DNA of 64,000 nt from Eutreptiella sp. 'Long Island Sound 2002' (Eukaryota; Euglenozoa; Euglenophyceae; Eutreptiales; Eutreptiaceae): NCBI GenBank assembly GCA_964036045.1, contig OZ038391.1, positions 44,775,621-44,839,620 of the forward strand. The letters are read 5' to 3'. Below the pieces are notes generated by a model. That model did no database searches, was not told the origin of the DNA, and saw only the letters and a list, made by a program, of their open reading frames with translations. A program made the position numbers and the translations under genes. Below, one piece after another: positions 54,086 to 64,000 of this stretch (position 1 is its first letter; each line of letters begins with the position of its first letter).

Positions 54086-54675
54086 GGCAGGCACACTTCC
54101 GGGACGCCCAGGCTGAAGGGAAATCGGCCGCACCACTCGGCCGGGATGTTCCCAGCAGTACGCCCGATTGACGTGAGGATTTCAGAAGGAACATGCCAGG
54201 CACTGCATCTAAAACCTCCTAGGAAAAAACAATTCCGTGCTGTGCAATTGTGCGACATGTGTAACGTCTTGAGGTCCGGGAATGAGGAGGATTCAAATGA
54301 TGGGCATATCGGGCCCCTTAGTGCAAGGCGGTCCTTAACGGGAAAAAAAGTGTTCTGTTACTACGATTTCCCCAGAACGCCTACGGGCACTCCATGTGTT
54401 CAACCATTGGTTCCTAGCCCTTCACGTCTTCACCCAGGGGTTCTTAATTGTTCAACCATGAGTTCCTAGCCCCACAAGTGTGCAATCGCTCATCAATATG
54501 TTCCTATCCCCACATGTGTTCGGTGATAGCATCCGCTCCCTAGCTAACACCCTGCACAATTGAAGAAGAATAGGAGCAATGTCTTTTTCATCCAATGCAG
54601 CGACATAGCGTTCGACCACCCGAATGCTCCATTGCCGGTGGCACACCTAGAATATACTCTCTAAAACTGGTACAA

Positions 54676-54800
54676 CTAATGGAAGTGGGACTCGACACGC
54701 CGCATAAGCTCACCCTTTGCCCCTTTCACACTCAAACCATGCCTCTTGCAAATGGCCTTGAACTCAATATGAGTCCACTCATGCATACTACCCCTCTCCA
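54676..54800 (-). other. SAP motif region, copy 3 (best preserved)
   Basis: MHEWTHIEFKAICKRHGLSV then KGAKGELMRRVESHFH: two helices with the conserved Gly between them, as in SAP DNA-binding domains. It ends in a stop at 54676. Confidence 0.65.
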
Positions 54801-56250
54801 TTGCCTTCACCACTGCCTCATCCACGTCATATATGAACACCAAATGCAAGGCAGGGTCACAGGACGTAGAGACCACGGCACGATGGTTAGGAAGGTCAGA
54901 AGAGGAGCTACTGGCAACTTCACCTGGCTGCTCCGAATCCTCCTCGTCCGTATCCTCATCCTCGTCCTGCAACCCAACCCCATACACATCCCCAATATCG
55001 GCGTCACGAGTTGCCCTCTTGGGGACAACCCACAAATCTTGAATGTCCAATGGAACCTCACCCTCTACATCCTCTTCCAAAGAAACTTGCAAATCCTTGA
55101 ACGCGGCAAACCCAAGCAAACCACCATCTTCGACCACACAACCACACGCCCTTGCTTGCGCTTGCGGGGGCGGAAGGGGGTCTTGCGAAGCTCATTGAAT
55201 ACCTCAAACGGCCCCCAGTCCTTTGGTGCTTCCCCGTTGCACCTCACCCACAACGTCTCCCACATGCACTCCGTGCTCTGGCCAAAGCCCGTAGCCGTCA
55301 TGCAGCTGAACACTCTCTCACACGAACATAAGCTTGCCTCAACCCAATCCTCTACCATGCACTACCAACCCACTGAGATCCATTGAAGCGTGTTGCACCT
55401 CTTCAATTAGAGCACGAAGAAACTTCACCCGGCTGCCCTTGATGAGGCAGCTCCCTACCTCAACACCCAACGGTTCCTCACACCCCCCTTGGATGACATG
55501 ACGCATGGTGTGCAAAAGTTGCGTGCACATCACGTTCATCAATCCCTGGACGACGGCGACTCGTGCCGCCCGGATCGCCTAGACTTTCTTGCTTGTGGCA
55601 CAAACCACAGCAAAAACATCACAGAAAGGCCGTCGTGAATTTGAAAAGGGGGTGCAACAGAGCATCCAACAAGCCCTCGGCCTTCTCCCTACACCCAAGG
55701 GTAGCTTCATTGTTAATGTACTCAGGAAGGTGCAGGAGAGCAACAGGAAGGTTCTCTAGAACGATATCCAACTCATGGAACATGGCTTCCACCCATCGCA
55801 CACCAGTGCGACGCGAGAAACAAAACTTACCCATTTGCACCACAACCCACGCATTCTTTTGGAACTGGTTCTATAGAAATATGCCAAAAAGGAGACAGAG
55901 TCATCCAATGCATCGTACCAGAGTTTGACTTTTCCCTTCGCTATGCTGATTGCTCGCATCAGGCAATGAGGCGCATCCTTTACCCACCTGATCAGCTCCT
56001 TACCACCTTTCTCCCTTACAGCATTTAGCGGATCTAGTTAGGCAGCCATGGTGCCTGCACCATCAGAAAACCACCGGCATGGGACCAAGTAGAAAGTAGA
56101 ACGGAGAAACAGCAACTGCGATCGCTTTTGCGAAGCAACAAAATGCAACAAATGGTACCTACTCCCGTCGCTCTGCAGCGAGTGCTCCTGGGTGCCGACT
56201 CCCATCGCTTTGCGGCGAGTGTATTTGTTCTTGTTTAGGTTTGGGCACAC
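54676..56250 (-). pseudogene. Decayed hAT-like transposase with C-terminal SAP motif
   Basis: Minus-strand segments in several frames form one protein-like order. 56250-56040 ends in FSDGAGTMAA, like the SDGAxxM region of hAT transposases. 55990-55860 has DAPHCLMRAISIAKGKVKLW and SVSFLAYFYRTSSKRMRGL, like the HC..H/R.L.LA and S..R region. 55843-55619 has RTGVRWVEAMFHELDIVLEN, like the TRW segment. 55542-55339 and 55358-55065 follow with less distinctive sequence. 55137-54676 has an acidic stretch and then a well-preserved SAP motif (TIEFKAICKRHGL-like, VKGAKGELMRRVESHF). At least four frame breaks and a stop after DGAGTMAA show it is dead. Confidence 0.5.
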
Positions 56251-56335
56251 ACGGGTTTGGGTTTGGGCACCATTTGCTGCTTACAATTTCATTAGGGGGG
56301 CCGCCCCTACAACCACTTACCTAAAAAATTGCATG

Positions 56336-56935
56336 CGCGCAAAATCAGAATTGGCGGCCTCACCCCTGCCTTCTCGGGGAATAAAATAAAAAGCGGTCCC
56401 CAAGAAAGGGGAACAAAATCAGAAGTGGTTGCCTCACCCCTGCCTTCTCGGGGGCGAAAAGAGGGCGGAAATGCTACGCCACCGCTGCATCCTCGGGGAT
56501 CCCCAACGCCAAGTGCGGGGAGCAAAATCAGAACTGGTCCCCAAAAAAGGGGAACAAAATCAGAAGTGGATGCCTCACCCTTGCCTTCTCGGGGGCCCAA
56601 AAGAGGGCGGAAATGCTACATCACCCCTACATTCTCAGGGGTCCCTCGAAGAGGGGACAAAATCAGAATTGGCCCCCTCACCCCTACCTTCTCGGGGGCC
56701 CAAAAGAGGGCAGGCTTGCTACGTAACCCCTGCATTCTCGGGGGTCCCCAAAAGAGGGGATAAAATCAGAATTGGCTGCCTCACCCCTGCCTTCTCGGGG
56801 GCGGAAACGCCAAGCGCGGGGGGAGAATTAGAAGTGGTTCCCTCACCCCTGCCTTCGCGGGGGCCCAAAAGAGGGCGGAATTGCTATGCAACCCCTGCAT
56901 TCTCGGGGGTCCCCAAAGAGGGGAACAAACATGGC
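56336..56935. repeat. Minisatellite array, about 105 bp higher-order unit
   Basis: Alternating half-units contain CCTCACCCCTGCCTTCTCGG and AACCCCTGCATTCTCGGGGG, separated by AAAAGAGGGCGGAA and AAAATCAGAAGTGG blocks. About five to six higher-order units vary slightly in length. The apparent ORFs across it (for example 56329-56763) are products of the repeat. Confidence 0.85.
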
Positions 56936-57711
56936 CGACGTCTGGTCAGTGCAAAAAGGCCCCTAAGGGCGGTCCTTAACAAAAAAAAATCTGGTTCCTT
57001 AAAGACCGCCATGCCTTAGTGTAAATAGGGATTTTGTTGTAATGGCAAGAGATTGTTTTCTGCCGTAGGGGTGAAAATTTTTTCTCCTTTGCGGTTTAGG
57101 CAAGTACCGAAACCTTTTTAGCCTTCAAAGGCAATCAACTTTTTTTCGCGTTACATGTGGGTAACAATTTTGTTTTAAATGTAAGTCGAGTAAATTTTTT
57201 CTCCTATAAAAGCAAGTACCGAGTTTTTTCAGCACTTGCCACCGGGTTTCTCCTGGTTAAAGAAAAAAGAAACATTACACGGCTTACAACATACACCATT
57301 TCACTTGCAAGGGTGGATGTTGGTGCCTTGCAGCCGGGCAGCTGGTCGTGCATTTACCAATTGTGGAAGAGCACTTCACAAAAGGCTATCCCTAGAGGGT
57401 TGTGTGACAACATTTTCTTGAATTTGCCCCCTATACTCAGAGGGTTGTGACCCCTTGAAGCACACTGACATGGTGTGGTGAGGCTACGGTTTGTGCATGG
57501 CAATAAAGATATCATGTGCACTACACACATGACTGTAAACAGATTCCAGCAGCTTCCTAGCTCAATGAAGAGGGTGTGTGTGTGGGGGGGGGGGGGGTCA
57601 TTTAAGACAGCCCCTTGAAGGAGAAGTCACAAATGGACACGTTCATCATCTCCTGCTACCCATGACCTGACTCAGGTGCTGCATGACAACAGAAGCGCGG
57701 GGATTCTCAAA

Positions 57712-58095
57712 GGGGCCGAAGCCCCGGTGTTCCCGAAGGGGTGGAAGCCCTGGCATTCCCAAATGGGCAGAGGCTTTCGCGTTTCCAAAGGAACGGAAGC
57801 CCAGGCGTCCCCAACATACCCAAAGCAAAGGGGGGGAGGCAGCGTTCCCAAAGGGGCAAAGAGCCCGGACGTTCCCAAAGGGGCGGAGGCCCCGGCGTTC
57901 CCACATAGGCCAAAGCACCAGCATTCCCAAAGGGGCGGAGGCCCCCGCGTTCCCAAAGGGGAGGAGGCCCCGGCGTTCCCACATGGGCAAAGGCCGTGCC
58001 GTTCCCAGGGGGCGGAGGCCCCAGCATTCCCAAAGGGGTGGAAGCTCTGGCGTTCCCAAAGGGGCGGAGGCCCCGGCATTCTGAAAAGGGGCGGT
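57712..58095. repeat. Minisatellite with 26 bp unit
   Basis: About 14-15 tandem units of AAAGGGGCGGAGGCCCCGGC plus GTTCCC, degenerate at the left. Because 26 is not a multiple of three, all frames stay open and long ORFs appear on both strands; none is a gene. Confidence 0.88.
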
Positions 58096-58099
58096 ACCT

Positions 58100-61000
58100 C
58101 CTCGCCTCGGAGTCTGTTGGGCCGAAGGGGGCCGTTGGCTTGGCCCCCGACATATCCAATATTGAAACCCCCAAGTCCTAGGGTGCTCCCCGGCCACAAA
58201 GGGGGGGGGGGGGGGGCTTCAACCAAAGAGACTGATTCCTAGGTCGGCCCCCCCAACTACACTAGGGTGGGTGCCACCCCATACATCAAGCAGGCAAACA
58301 AACCACAGCGGGGGGTCAGTGGACCTCCCCCTTGCATAATTGATCCCAACCACAGGCATACAAGGCCCACGAGGAGCCACACAGGGCCCAAGGGAGCTCC
58401 CGGCAAAGAGGCCCTCCTATCTAATGCGGAGCCAACGGGATTCCACAAAGAACCCCAGCACGCTATAGGACTCCGTGAAAGCCCGGACCAAGCTTCCTCG
58501 GAGCTCTCCAGACCCCGAGTGATCCACACTTGCAAAGTGGTAGTATGTAGGGAGGACCAAAAAGATGAGGGGGGGCACAAGCCCTGGAGCAGGTTGGGTG
58601 ACAAGGAAGCCCAGGCACCCCTCAAAAACCGCCAGCCCCTGGTGGAGCCCACCCTATACCATCGTGGCTCCCCCACAGTGGCTAGGGGGGGTGGGGCACA
58701 CAACCTCACAGCCGGGCCACTGCTGCGGCCCAGTCGTCCCCCAGGTTGCGTGTTAGCCCCGGCCCCAAACCTGGTTTCACCCCCACATCACGATGAGGCC
58801 ATGCGCCCCTAGGCAGCCGTGGGGGACAACATAATGGTACCATCATCCACATCATTCATGGGGCTTGATAATGTTTGCCTACACAACCCAAATGACAAAC
58901 ACCCAAAGAAAAGCGCCAAAGCTCATATTCTATGCACAGCAAGTAGTTGATGTGCGGTACAATTGAGCATTTAAGCGCCAACGGTTTGGAGGGTCTTGTC
59001 AGAAAAAGAAAGTAAAAGATTAAATGCGTAGCTGAGGGTCCATCAAACAAAAACTTGCTGTGGAGTAGGTGTGGATGTGGGGATGGTATGGGGTGTGTCA
59101 AGAGCTTTGGCCGTTGATGGGCATTGAAACTGTCTATAGGTGGCATCCTCTTGGCAATAGTTGGGATGGCATGAAGGAGTCTTGTGCCCTTGTAAAATGC
59201 TGTATTTTGTGTGGTAAAAGTTTACCCAAATGAGGTAATCCAACAATAGTGTGCTTTATTTAGGGTATGGGGTTGGGTTGGACAAAAGGTTTTTGCAATG
59301 TTGGGTGCCCTAATGCCCTTGGGCGGCCAGGTGCCAAGCTTGAGTCATCGCGTGGTGACAACACAAACACGTACAAAGCCATGATCAGCCATTTGGCATG
59401 GATTAAGCCGTTCTATAACAAATGCTTTTTGCACAATGGTAGGCAAAACTTGGTATGGTTGCAGCCACAATATGTCCATCCAAACCTAGGTCAACCAAAA
59501 AAATTTGTCTTCCATGAACCCCCTAACCAATGGAAGGGGTCCGAGTGCCCACCCCCAGGTACTGCCGGCATCAGGTGGAAAACTGCGATATTGAGTGACA
59601 GCTTACAACCCCCTCGTTGCTAAGCACATTCAAAGCCATGGGGAGCCATTTTGCAACAATTAGGCTCACGCAATGGTGCCTTGGGGCTGCTTGTTGCCCC
59701 TGGGAAAAGCTTCGGGCATTCTCGTGGCACCATTGTTGAAACCAATACTCTGTGAGGTGGATTTGCGGAGAGCAATGGACTAAAGGCAAGAAATTTGAGG
59801 CCGATGTTAGGCACAAAGTACACAAACCTTCTTTGTGGCCCCTGCTCCCCTATGTGATACTTTAACCTGTTTGTATATCTGCCCCCAAACAGTCACCCAT
59901 TGTTGTCACAGACAACGTAACGCCCATTCGGCTCTTGTTTGTGGACCCGCTCTTGTTGCCGTCTACACCGTCGTTTCTTGGTTAGCCGTTTGGCTAGTCT
60001 GTACCCGTCCACCTCAAGGCTCGCTCACTTGTCACCCCCTCCATTCTAATTCCTTTCTTGACCAATTCCCTCCACCCGTTGTTGATCCATTGAGAAGTGG
60101 TACCAATGCTACCCCGTTGTTGTGGCAGTCCAGTCCTTATTGGTATATGGTTGGACAAATGCCCTAGCATAATTCGCCCTCCGTGCCGCAGCCTATTCAC
60201 ACCAAGTGACGGGAAGAGACATGGGGGGCACCCAGGTGCAATCCTTGACCCTGACACCCCTTAAACATTTTGGCCCCTTGAAGGGGGGGGGGGGGCTTGG
60301 GACCAAACAAAAACCCCCCCTGTCTCTAAACCATTGTGGTGTCTAGGCAATATTCAGACCCACGCACCCCGTGTAGCCACCTTCCGGTCTATTCACGCCC
60401 AAGGCAACATTGTTGATCATGGCATAACGATCTCCACTGATGTCGTTTCTCATAAACCTTGCTATGAACAAAGTGGCAGGGACGCGGTGGCCCAAGCATA
60501 CAACAACAGTGGTCTCCACTCTACCACCTCACCAATGTCACAGTTCCTTCCACACCCCATAACAGGGGGGGGGGGGTGCCCCACAACGTGCCCAAGCCTG
60601 TGAGGCCGTTTCGACCATGTCGCGTTTCGTATCACCATCTCATGGGGTGCCAAGTCCCGTGGGGCGGTCATTTCGCATCGTTTCGTGTTTCGCATCCACT
60701 CCTATGTGTGGCGGCCTTTTGAGCCTCTACTAGTTGGCCAACACAACTCGGGAGTCCCTTATGGCTATGGCGGGCCAAGATTCCCTCCCCGCCCAATTGT
60801 GTGCAGCCAACTAGTCCTACCGCGCATGCCAGGTTATAACAAATACATGCAACATTCAAGTATCATGCATACAAACATATCTCCAGGGAAAATGCCAAAA
60901 AAAAACCTGAGCATTTTGAGGATAAACACATGGGGTGACCTGTTTAACCCGCCCCTTCAAATGGGGCACCAAAATTTGCCCGCGCCTGCGGCACCAGCCA

Positions 61001-61300
61001 ATTCCTCCATATTGGCTTGTAGTTGGGACCCGTAAACATTTTGGCCCCCTGGAGAGATGGGGGGGGTTAGGGACTGCACCTGGGCGCCCCCGTGTGCAGA
61101 GATGTGAAAAAAAAATCCAGGCACATTTGGTGTTTGCGTAGCGTTTTTGTGGACACTGTTGGGTCTTATGGCTGCCTGTTTGTGCAAGTTTGGCACAAGG
61201 GTGGCACAAACGCTCGTTAAGCACAGCTCACACTGCACTTCATGAGTGTTAACACTGTTAGGACACCCGCGTTTAGTTTTTAGTTGCTGCTGACTGAACC
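58100..61300. other. Stretch without recognisable genes
   Basis: Mixed composition, with G runs at 58201-58216 and 60281-60294 and C-rich segments. ORFs up to 181 codons (58267-58812) are Pro/Arg/Gly-rich and look like composition artefacts. Confidence 0.45.
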
Positions 61301-61305
61301 ACGCA

Positions 61306-61602
61306 TCAAATACAGGCGGTCAAGCAGCATTGGGCCCTGTATGGCACACCAGAATTCAGGGCTTCAAATTGCTTGAAATGCTTCATCAATGTCAACTCTG
61401 CGTCCACAGGGCAGTCGTTCAGATTGAGTGTTACTGTGAAATCGAGACGCGAACCCCTTGAGCGGGGTTTCGGCGGCGGTTGTTGACAATTCAAGCATTT
61501 CGTTTGGCCAGGTTTATTCAGTTCACCGCAGTAACGGCACGCCCAATCCTCAGCTTGCGGAGTGCTTGGACCAGGATTCTGAACATGCAGCATGGAATTC
61601 AC
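61306..61602 (-). CDS. RanBP2-type zinc finger protein fragment (probable exon)
   Basis: 98 codons from ATG 61602. Residues about 19-39 read DWACRYCGELNKPGQTKCLN and then C, an exact W-x-C-x2-C-x3-N-x6-C-x2-C RanBP2-type zinc finger. These bind RNA or ubiquitin. It is followed by a Pro/Arg linker and DFTVTLNLNDCPVDAELTLM. Minus-strand segments upstream (61965-61702, with WLLVQKYFELRLTAVEEEYH and NAKVAKMPTKYSALCTSLDV) look protein-like and may be an earlier exon. I cannot tell whether this is a host gene or a transposon gene. Confidence 0.5.
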   Translation of the reverse strand: MNSMLHVQNPGPSTPQAEDWACRYCGELNKPGQTKCLNCQQPPPKPRSRGSRLDFTVTLNLNDCPVDAELTLMKHFKQFEALNSGVPYRAQCCLTACI

Positions 61603-61654
61603 TTCCCAACAGTTCTATACCAGTTGATAATCTTGAATATGACCAGGAATTGGT

Positions 61655-61981
61655 TCAGGGGTGGGACAGCTGCATGCAGTGGTGGCACCGTTCTAGATTT
61701 GTCAGCAGCACATGTACCCTAAAACAAGAGCTACATCCAATGATGTACAAAGAGCAGAATATTTCGTTGGCATCTTTGCAACTTTGGCATTTTTTCCTGC
61801 CGCATAACAGTTGTGATATTCTTCCTCTACAGCGGTGAGTCGCAGCTCGAAATATTTTTGCACCAACAGCCAACTGCCAGCAACTACCAATGGAGTGTAG
61901 GGGCCTTTGTGGCGTATGGAATGACCTTGCCAGGTGTTGCAGCCACTGTAGAGTGTGAAAGCCATGGATCAATGTATCCAC
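61655..61981 (-). CDS. Possible upstream exon of the zinc finger gene
   Basis: Two overlapping frames are open. The one ending at 61702 is the more convincing: TPLVVAGSWLLVQKYFELRL then TAVEEEYHNCYAAGKNAKVA, an amphipathic helical segment. It stops 100 bp before the zinc finger ORF on the same strand. A frame change between them would need an intron or indel. Confidence 0.3.
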   Translation of the reverse strand: MDTLIHGFHTLQWLQHLARSFHTPQRPLHSIGSCWQLAVGAKIFRAATHRCRGRISQLLCGRKKCQSCKDANEIFCSLYIIGCSSCFRVHVLLTNLERCHHCMQLSHP

Positions 61982-62339
61982 AGAGGACCGAAAAAATCAC
62001 AAAAACACACTCCAAAACCCTCAAAAAAAAACCCACAAATGGGAAACACATGTTATACGAAAAAGCACACGGTACAACACTGCCATACTGTGCATCATGC
62101 CGTAGTGCGCGGCACAGATCACTGAGGCTGTCGCTTTCCTGCGCTCTTTCGCTACGTCAACGGCCAACTTTTGTTCGTGAAAATAGCTGCTGCACCTTAA
62201 CAATGATTAAACCCTCCCCAAGATTCCTCGTTGTCCATGAATTAAATTTCAATTGGATTGAATTGGATTTGACAAAGGGGGCTTGTCATTCAAAAATGAA
62301 AATTGTTTAACCTGGGGAAAAGGAGAATGACTCTCCAGC

Positions 62340-63200
62340 CATTTTGTGCAGCTGAAGAGCCCTCATGCGTTCGAAACAAGGATGGATTTCTTCACCATCC
62401 GTCTTGCCATTGCCTCGCAATAACAAACGGGCTTTGTTGACATGCGTTGCTCATCTAGTACCACAGAGCACCAGAGCATTGGGGTTGGCAAACCGCAGGG
62501 CTCAATGCCCAGAGGTTGCTGACACAACACAATCATTGTCTCCCATACACTGCAACAAGTACTTGCAGCATACACCAACACCCAGCACTTCCCTGTGTCC
62601 AAGGTAGTCCCCTTACGTACTGTAGGTTGCGTACTGTAGGCATCCATCCAGTACCAGCAATAAATCATGCCCAATGTTTTGCAAGGGCCTTTGCTGGAGC
62701 CCTTCAAAATGAGGACGCACAACCATATCCCGGAAAATTGGCACTAACGAGATCGACGCAAATGCAGCTACGCACTTAGTATTCCAAAATTCAGCGATGC
62801 TTGATTGTTAAGCTTGGTTGGCTTCTTTTATGTGTTGCGTGTGCTTTTGAGGCATGGTTCCTGTGGAAAGAGCTTTGGGTTTCAGTACTTGAACGAGAGT
62901 TTGCATCCTGTATATGCAAATGTCCTTGGACCCAAAAAACTTGTTCACAAGCAATGCTCTTGCATTTGCCTAAATCTGCAATGTGGCAATCAAACGAGCA
63001 AGCCAAGGTCACCATTGGGCTATCAGTTTCATCAAGCAGTTGCTGAATTCTCACCAGGCGGTTGCTGGTTTTTCAAGCTGCCCAGATAATCGTCATATTT
63101 TTGACCAAACTGTGATACTGGTGTATGGGAAAAGAGCCCATTTCGACAGTTTTGCATGCCAATGCACCGCTGCAACCGAGTCAATCGTTGTTGTGCAGGG
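62340..63200 (-). pseudogene. Protein-like remnants upstream of the zinc finger ORF
   Basis: The minus-strand segment 63054-62860 reads RIQQLLDETDSPMVTLACSF and DCHIADLGKCKSIACEQVFW, rich in Cys and His. 62722-62363 reads LDTGKCWVLVYAASTCCSVW and more. 63200-63032 reads QRCIGMQNCRNGLFSHTPVS then QFGQKYDDYLGSLKNQQP. They lie in the same orientation as the zinc finger ORF and may be exons of one gene, but frames do not join simply. Confidence 0.25.
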
Positions 63201-63235
63201 TTTGTCACAAATTCGGAACTAGGAAATGTTTTTGA

Positions 63236-63272
63236 TTCGGAACTATTCGGAAATATTCGGAAATATTCGACT
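63236..63272. repeat. ATTCGGAAAT short repeat
   Basis: Three to four tandem copies of a 10-11 bp ATTCGGAAAT unit; related copies occur at about 63919-63982. Confidence 0.75.
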
Positions 63273-63462
63273 ACCCACAAAGGCCATGCTCTAACCCCAT
63301 ACTCAAACGGACACCTTCCGAGCACATTAGCAAGAAAACTGCTCAACCAAGGGTGCCAAGAGTGGTGGTGGCATGTGGTGGCAACCTTGAAAGGTGATAG
63401 GGGGTTGCGGTCGTGCAGCAGTTTCAAACAGTGTGCACTGCATGCTGTGTCTGCGTTCGTCT

Positions 63463-63484
63463 GTGTGTGTGTGTGTGTGTGTGT
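63463..63484. repeat. GT microsatellite
   Basis: Eleven uninterrupted GT dinucleotides. Confidence 0.9.
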
Positions 63485-64000
63485 GGACTTCAAGTGTTGG
63501 TATGGGATCCATTGACATAAGGTGTGCCAGCCCATGCACTGGAGTCAGGGAGACGACTGCTGGTAGCCCTTCACGCAGTGAAGGTTCCTGACGTGACATT
63601 TACCGGAGGAGGAAGATTCTGTATGTCGTTCAGGAGAGCCCTGGTGGTGAATAGTGCAATGTGGCGCACTGGCTGCCAATGATCTTGTCCGTGGGTGACA
63701 AAAAAGTGCTTGCAAATCATGATGCCTTGATTCCATGGCATCCATGTACTCTCGAAACCCCCCCCCCCTCTCCATTCCATTCACCCACTTGCCACTCACG
63801 ACCCTCACTAAGGGTCCATCAGAACTTGAAATGAAATGAAAATTCTCGAAAATCTCACTCACCACCTGCATGCTCACTGCTGACTGGACCCCCCAAACCC
63901 AACTGTTGCTACTTGGAACATATTCGGAAATCTGACTGAATCCCCCACACTTGTTGCTATTCGGAAATATTCAGAAATACTCGGCGCCAAATCAGCGACA

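Larger units (their letters stand above)
51938..54261. mobile_element. Candidate DNA element bounded by a diverged inverted repeat
   Basis: 51938-51968 and 54231-54261 are inverted copies of about 31 bp with three or four mismatches (common core GCACAGCACGGAATT). Inside each end are palindromic CGGAAGC/GCTTCCG repeats (52078-52106; 53965-54085). The interior includes the minus-strand ORF at 52573-53280. No target duplication was confirmed, so this may be an old DNA transposon or only an inverted duplication. Confidence 0.4.

Noticed and set aside
57646-58242. Long ORFs of 130-188 codons on both strands
   Set aside because: Produced by the 26 bp minisatellite, which keeps all frames open.
1-64000. 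CRISPR arrays, rRNA genes, bacterial operons or phage genes
   Set aside because: No regularly spaced identical repeats, no rRNA-like sequence, and no prokaryotic gene organisation seen.

Overview
This 64 kb window is eukaryotic nuclear DNA that is almost entirely transposable elements and their decay products. Nothing looks prokaryotic: there are no operons, ribosome binding sites, CRISPR arrays, rRNA genes or convincing intact tRNA genes. What points to a large repeat-rich eukaryotic genome is chromodomain Ty3/gypsy elements, nested LTR insertions, a hAT element with an 8 bp target duplication, minisatellites, long G/C runs and split coding fragments. A green-lineage alga or related protist is my best guess, but no sequence here fixes the taxon.

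Layout. (1) 1-13680, minus strand: the 5' part of a Ty3/gypsy chromovirus (element A). From right to left it has a long divergent 5' LTR, an accessory coiled-coil ORF, gag, an in-frame UAG, then protease, reverse transcriptase and RNase H. Its integrase and 3' LTR lie beyond the left edge. A non-autonomous hAT element (3296-4505) sits in its gag-pol junction, and a small LTR retroelement (12151-13669) sits in its LTR. (2) 13681-16530: mixed DNA with one possible gene (14418), a tRNA-like SINE head and two copies of a 20 bp palindrome. (3) 16531-18405: a complete non-autonomous LTR element with 559 bp LTRs and a CTAG target duplication. (4) 18632-35741, plus strand: a full-length chromovirus (element B) with about 2.36 kb LTRs, primer-binding site, gag, UAG, pol, DD35E integrase, chromodomain and polypurine tract. 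It is disabled by several lesions, including a 3.4 kb LINE-like insertion flanked by a 464 bp direct repeat. (5) 35746-64000: no intact gene recognised. This part carries scattered minus-strand coding remnants. Three end in, or contain, a related SAP-like motif, one resembles hAT transposases, one tentatively resembles KDZ transposases, and one has a perfect RanBP2-type zinc finger. Minisatellites and inverted repeats also occur here.

How the parts relate. Elements A and B are diverged members of one lineage. They share an upstream Cys-rich module, an expanded zinc knuckle (C-x2-C-x8-H-x4-C) and a gag-UAG-pol arrangement in a single frame. The two small LTR elements end in TGAAGC or TCA/TGA-type termini, use a near-identical AAGGAGGGGGG polypurine tract and 4 bp target duplications, and one shares an LTR block with element B. 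They are therefore plausible parasites of the chromovirus machinery. The order of insertion can be read directly: element A came before the hAT element and the 12 kb LTR element within it, and element B came before the LINE-like insertion within it.
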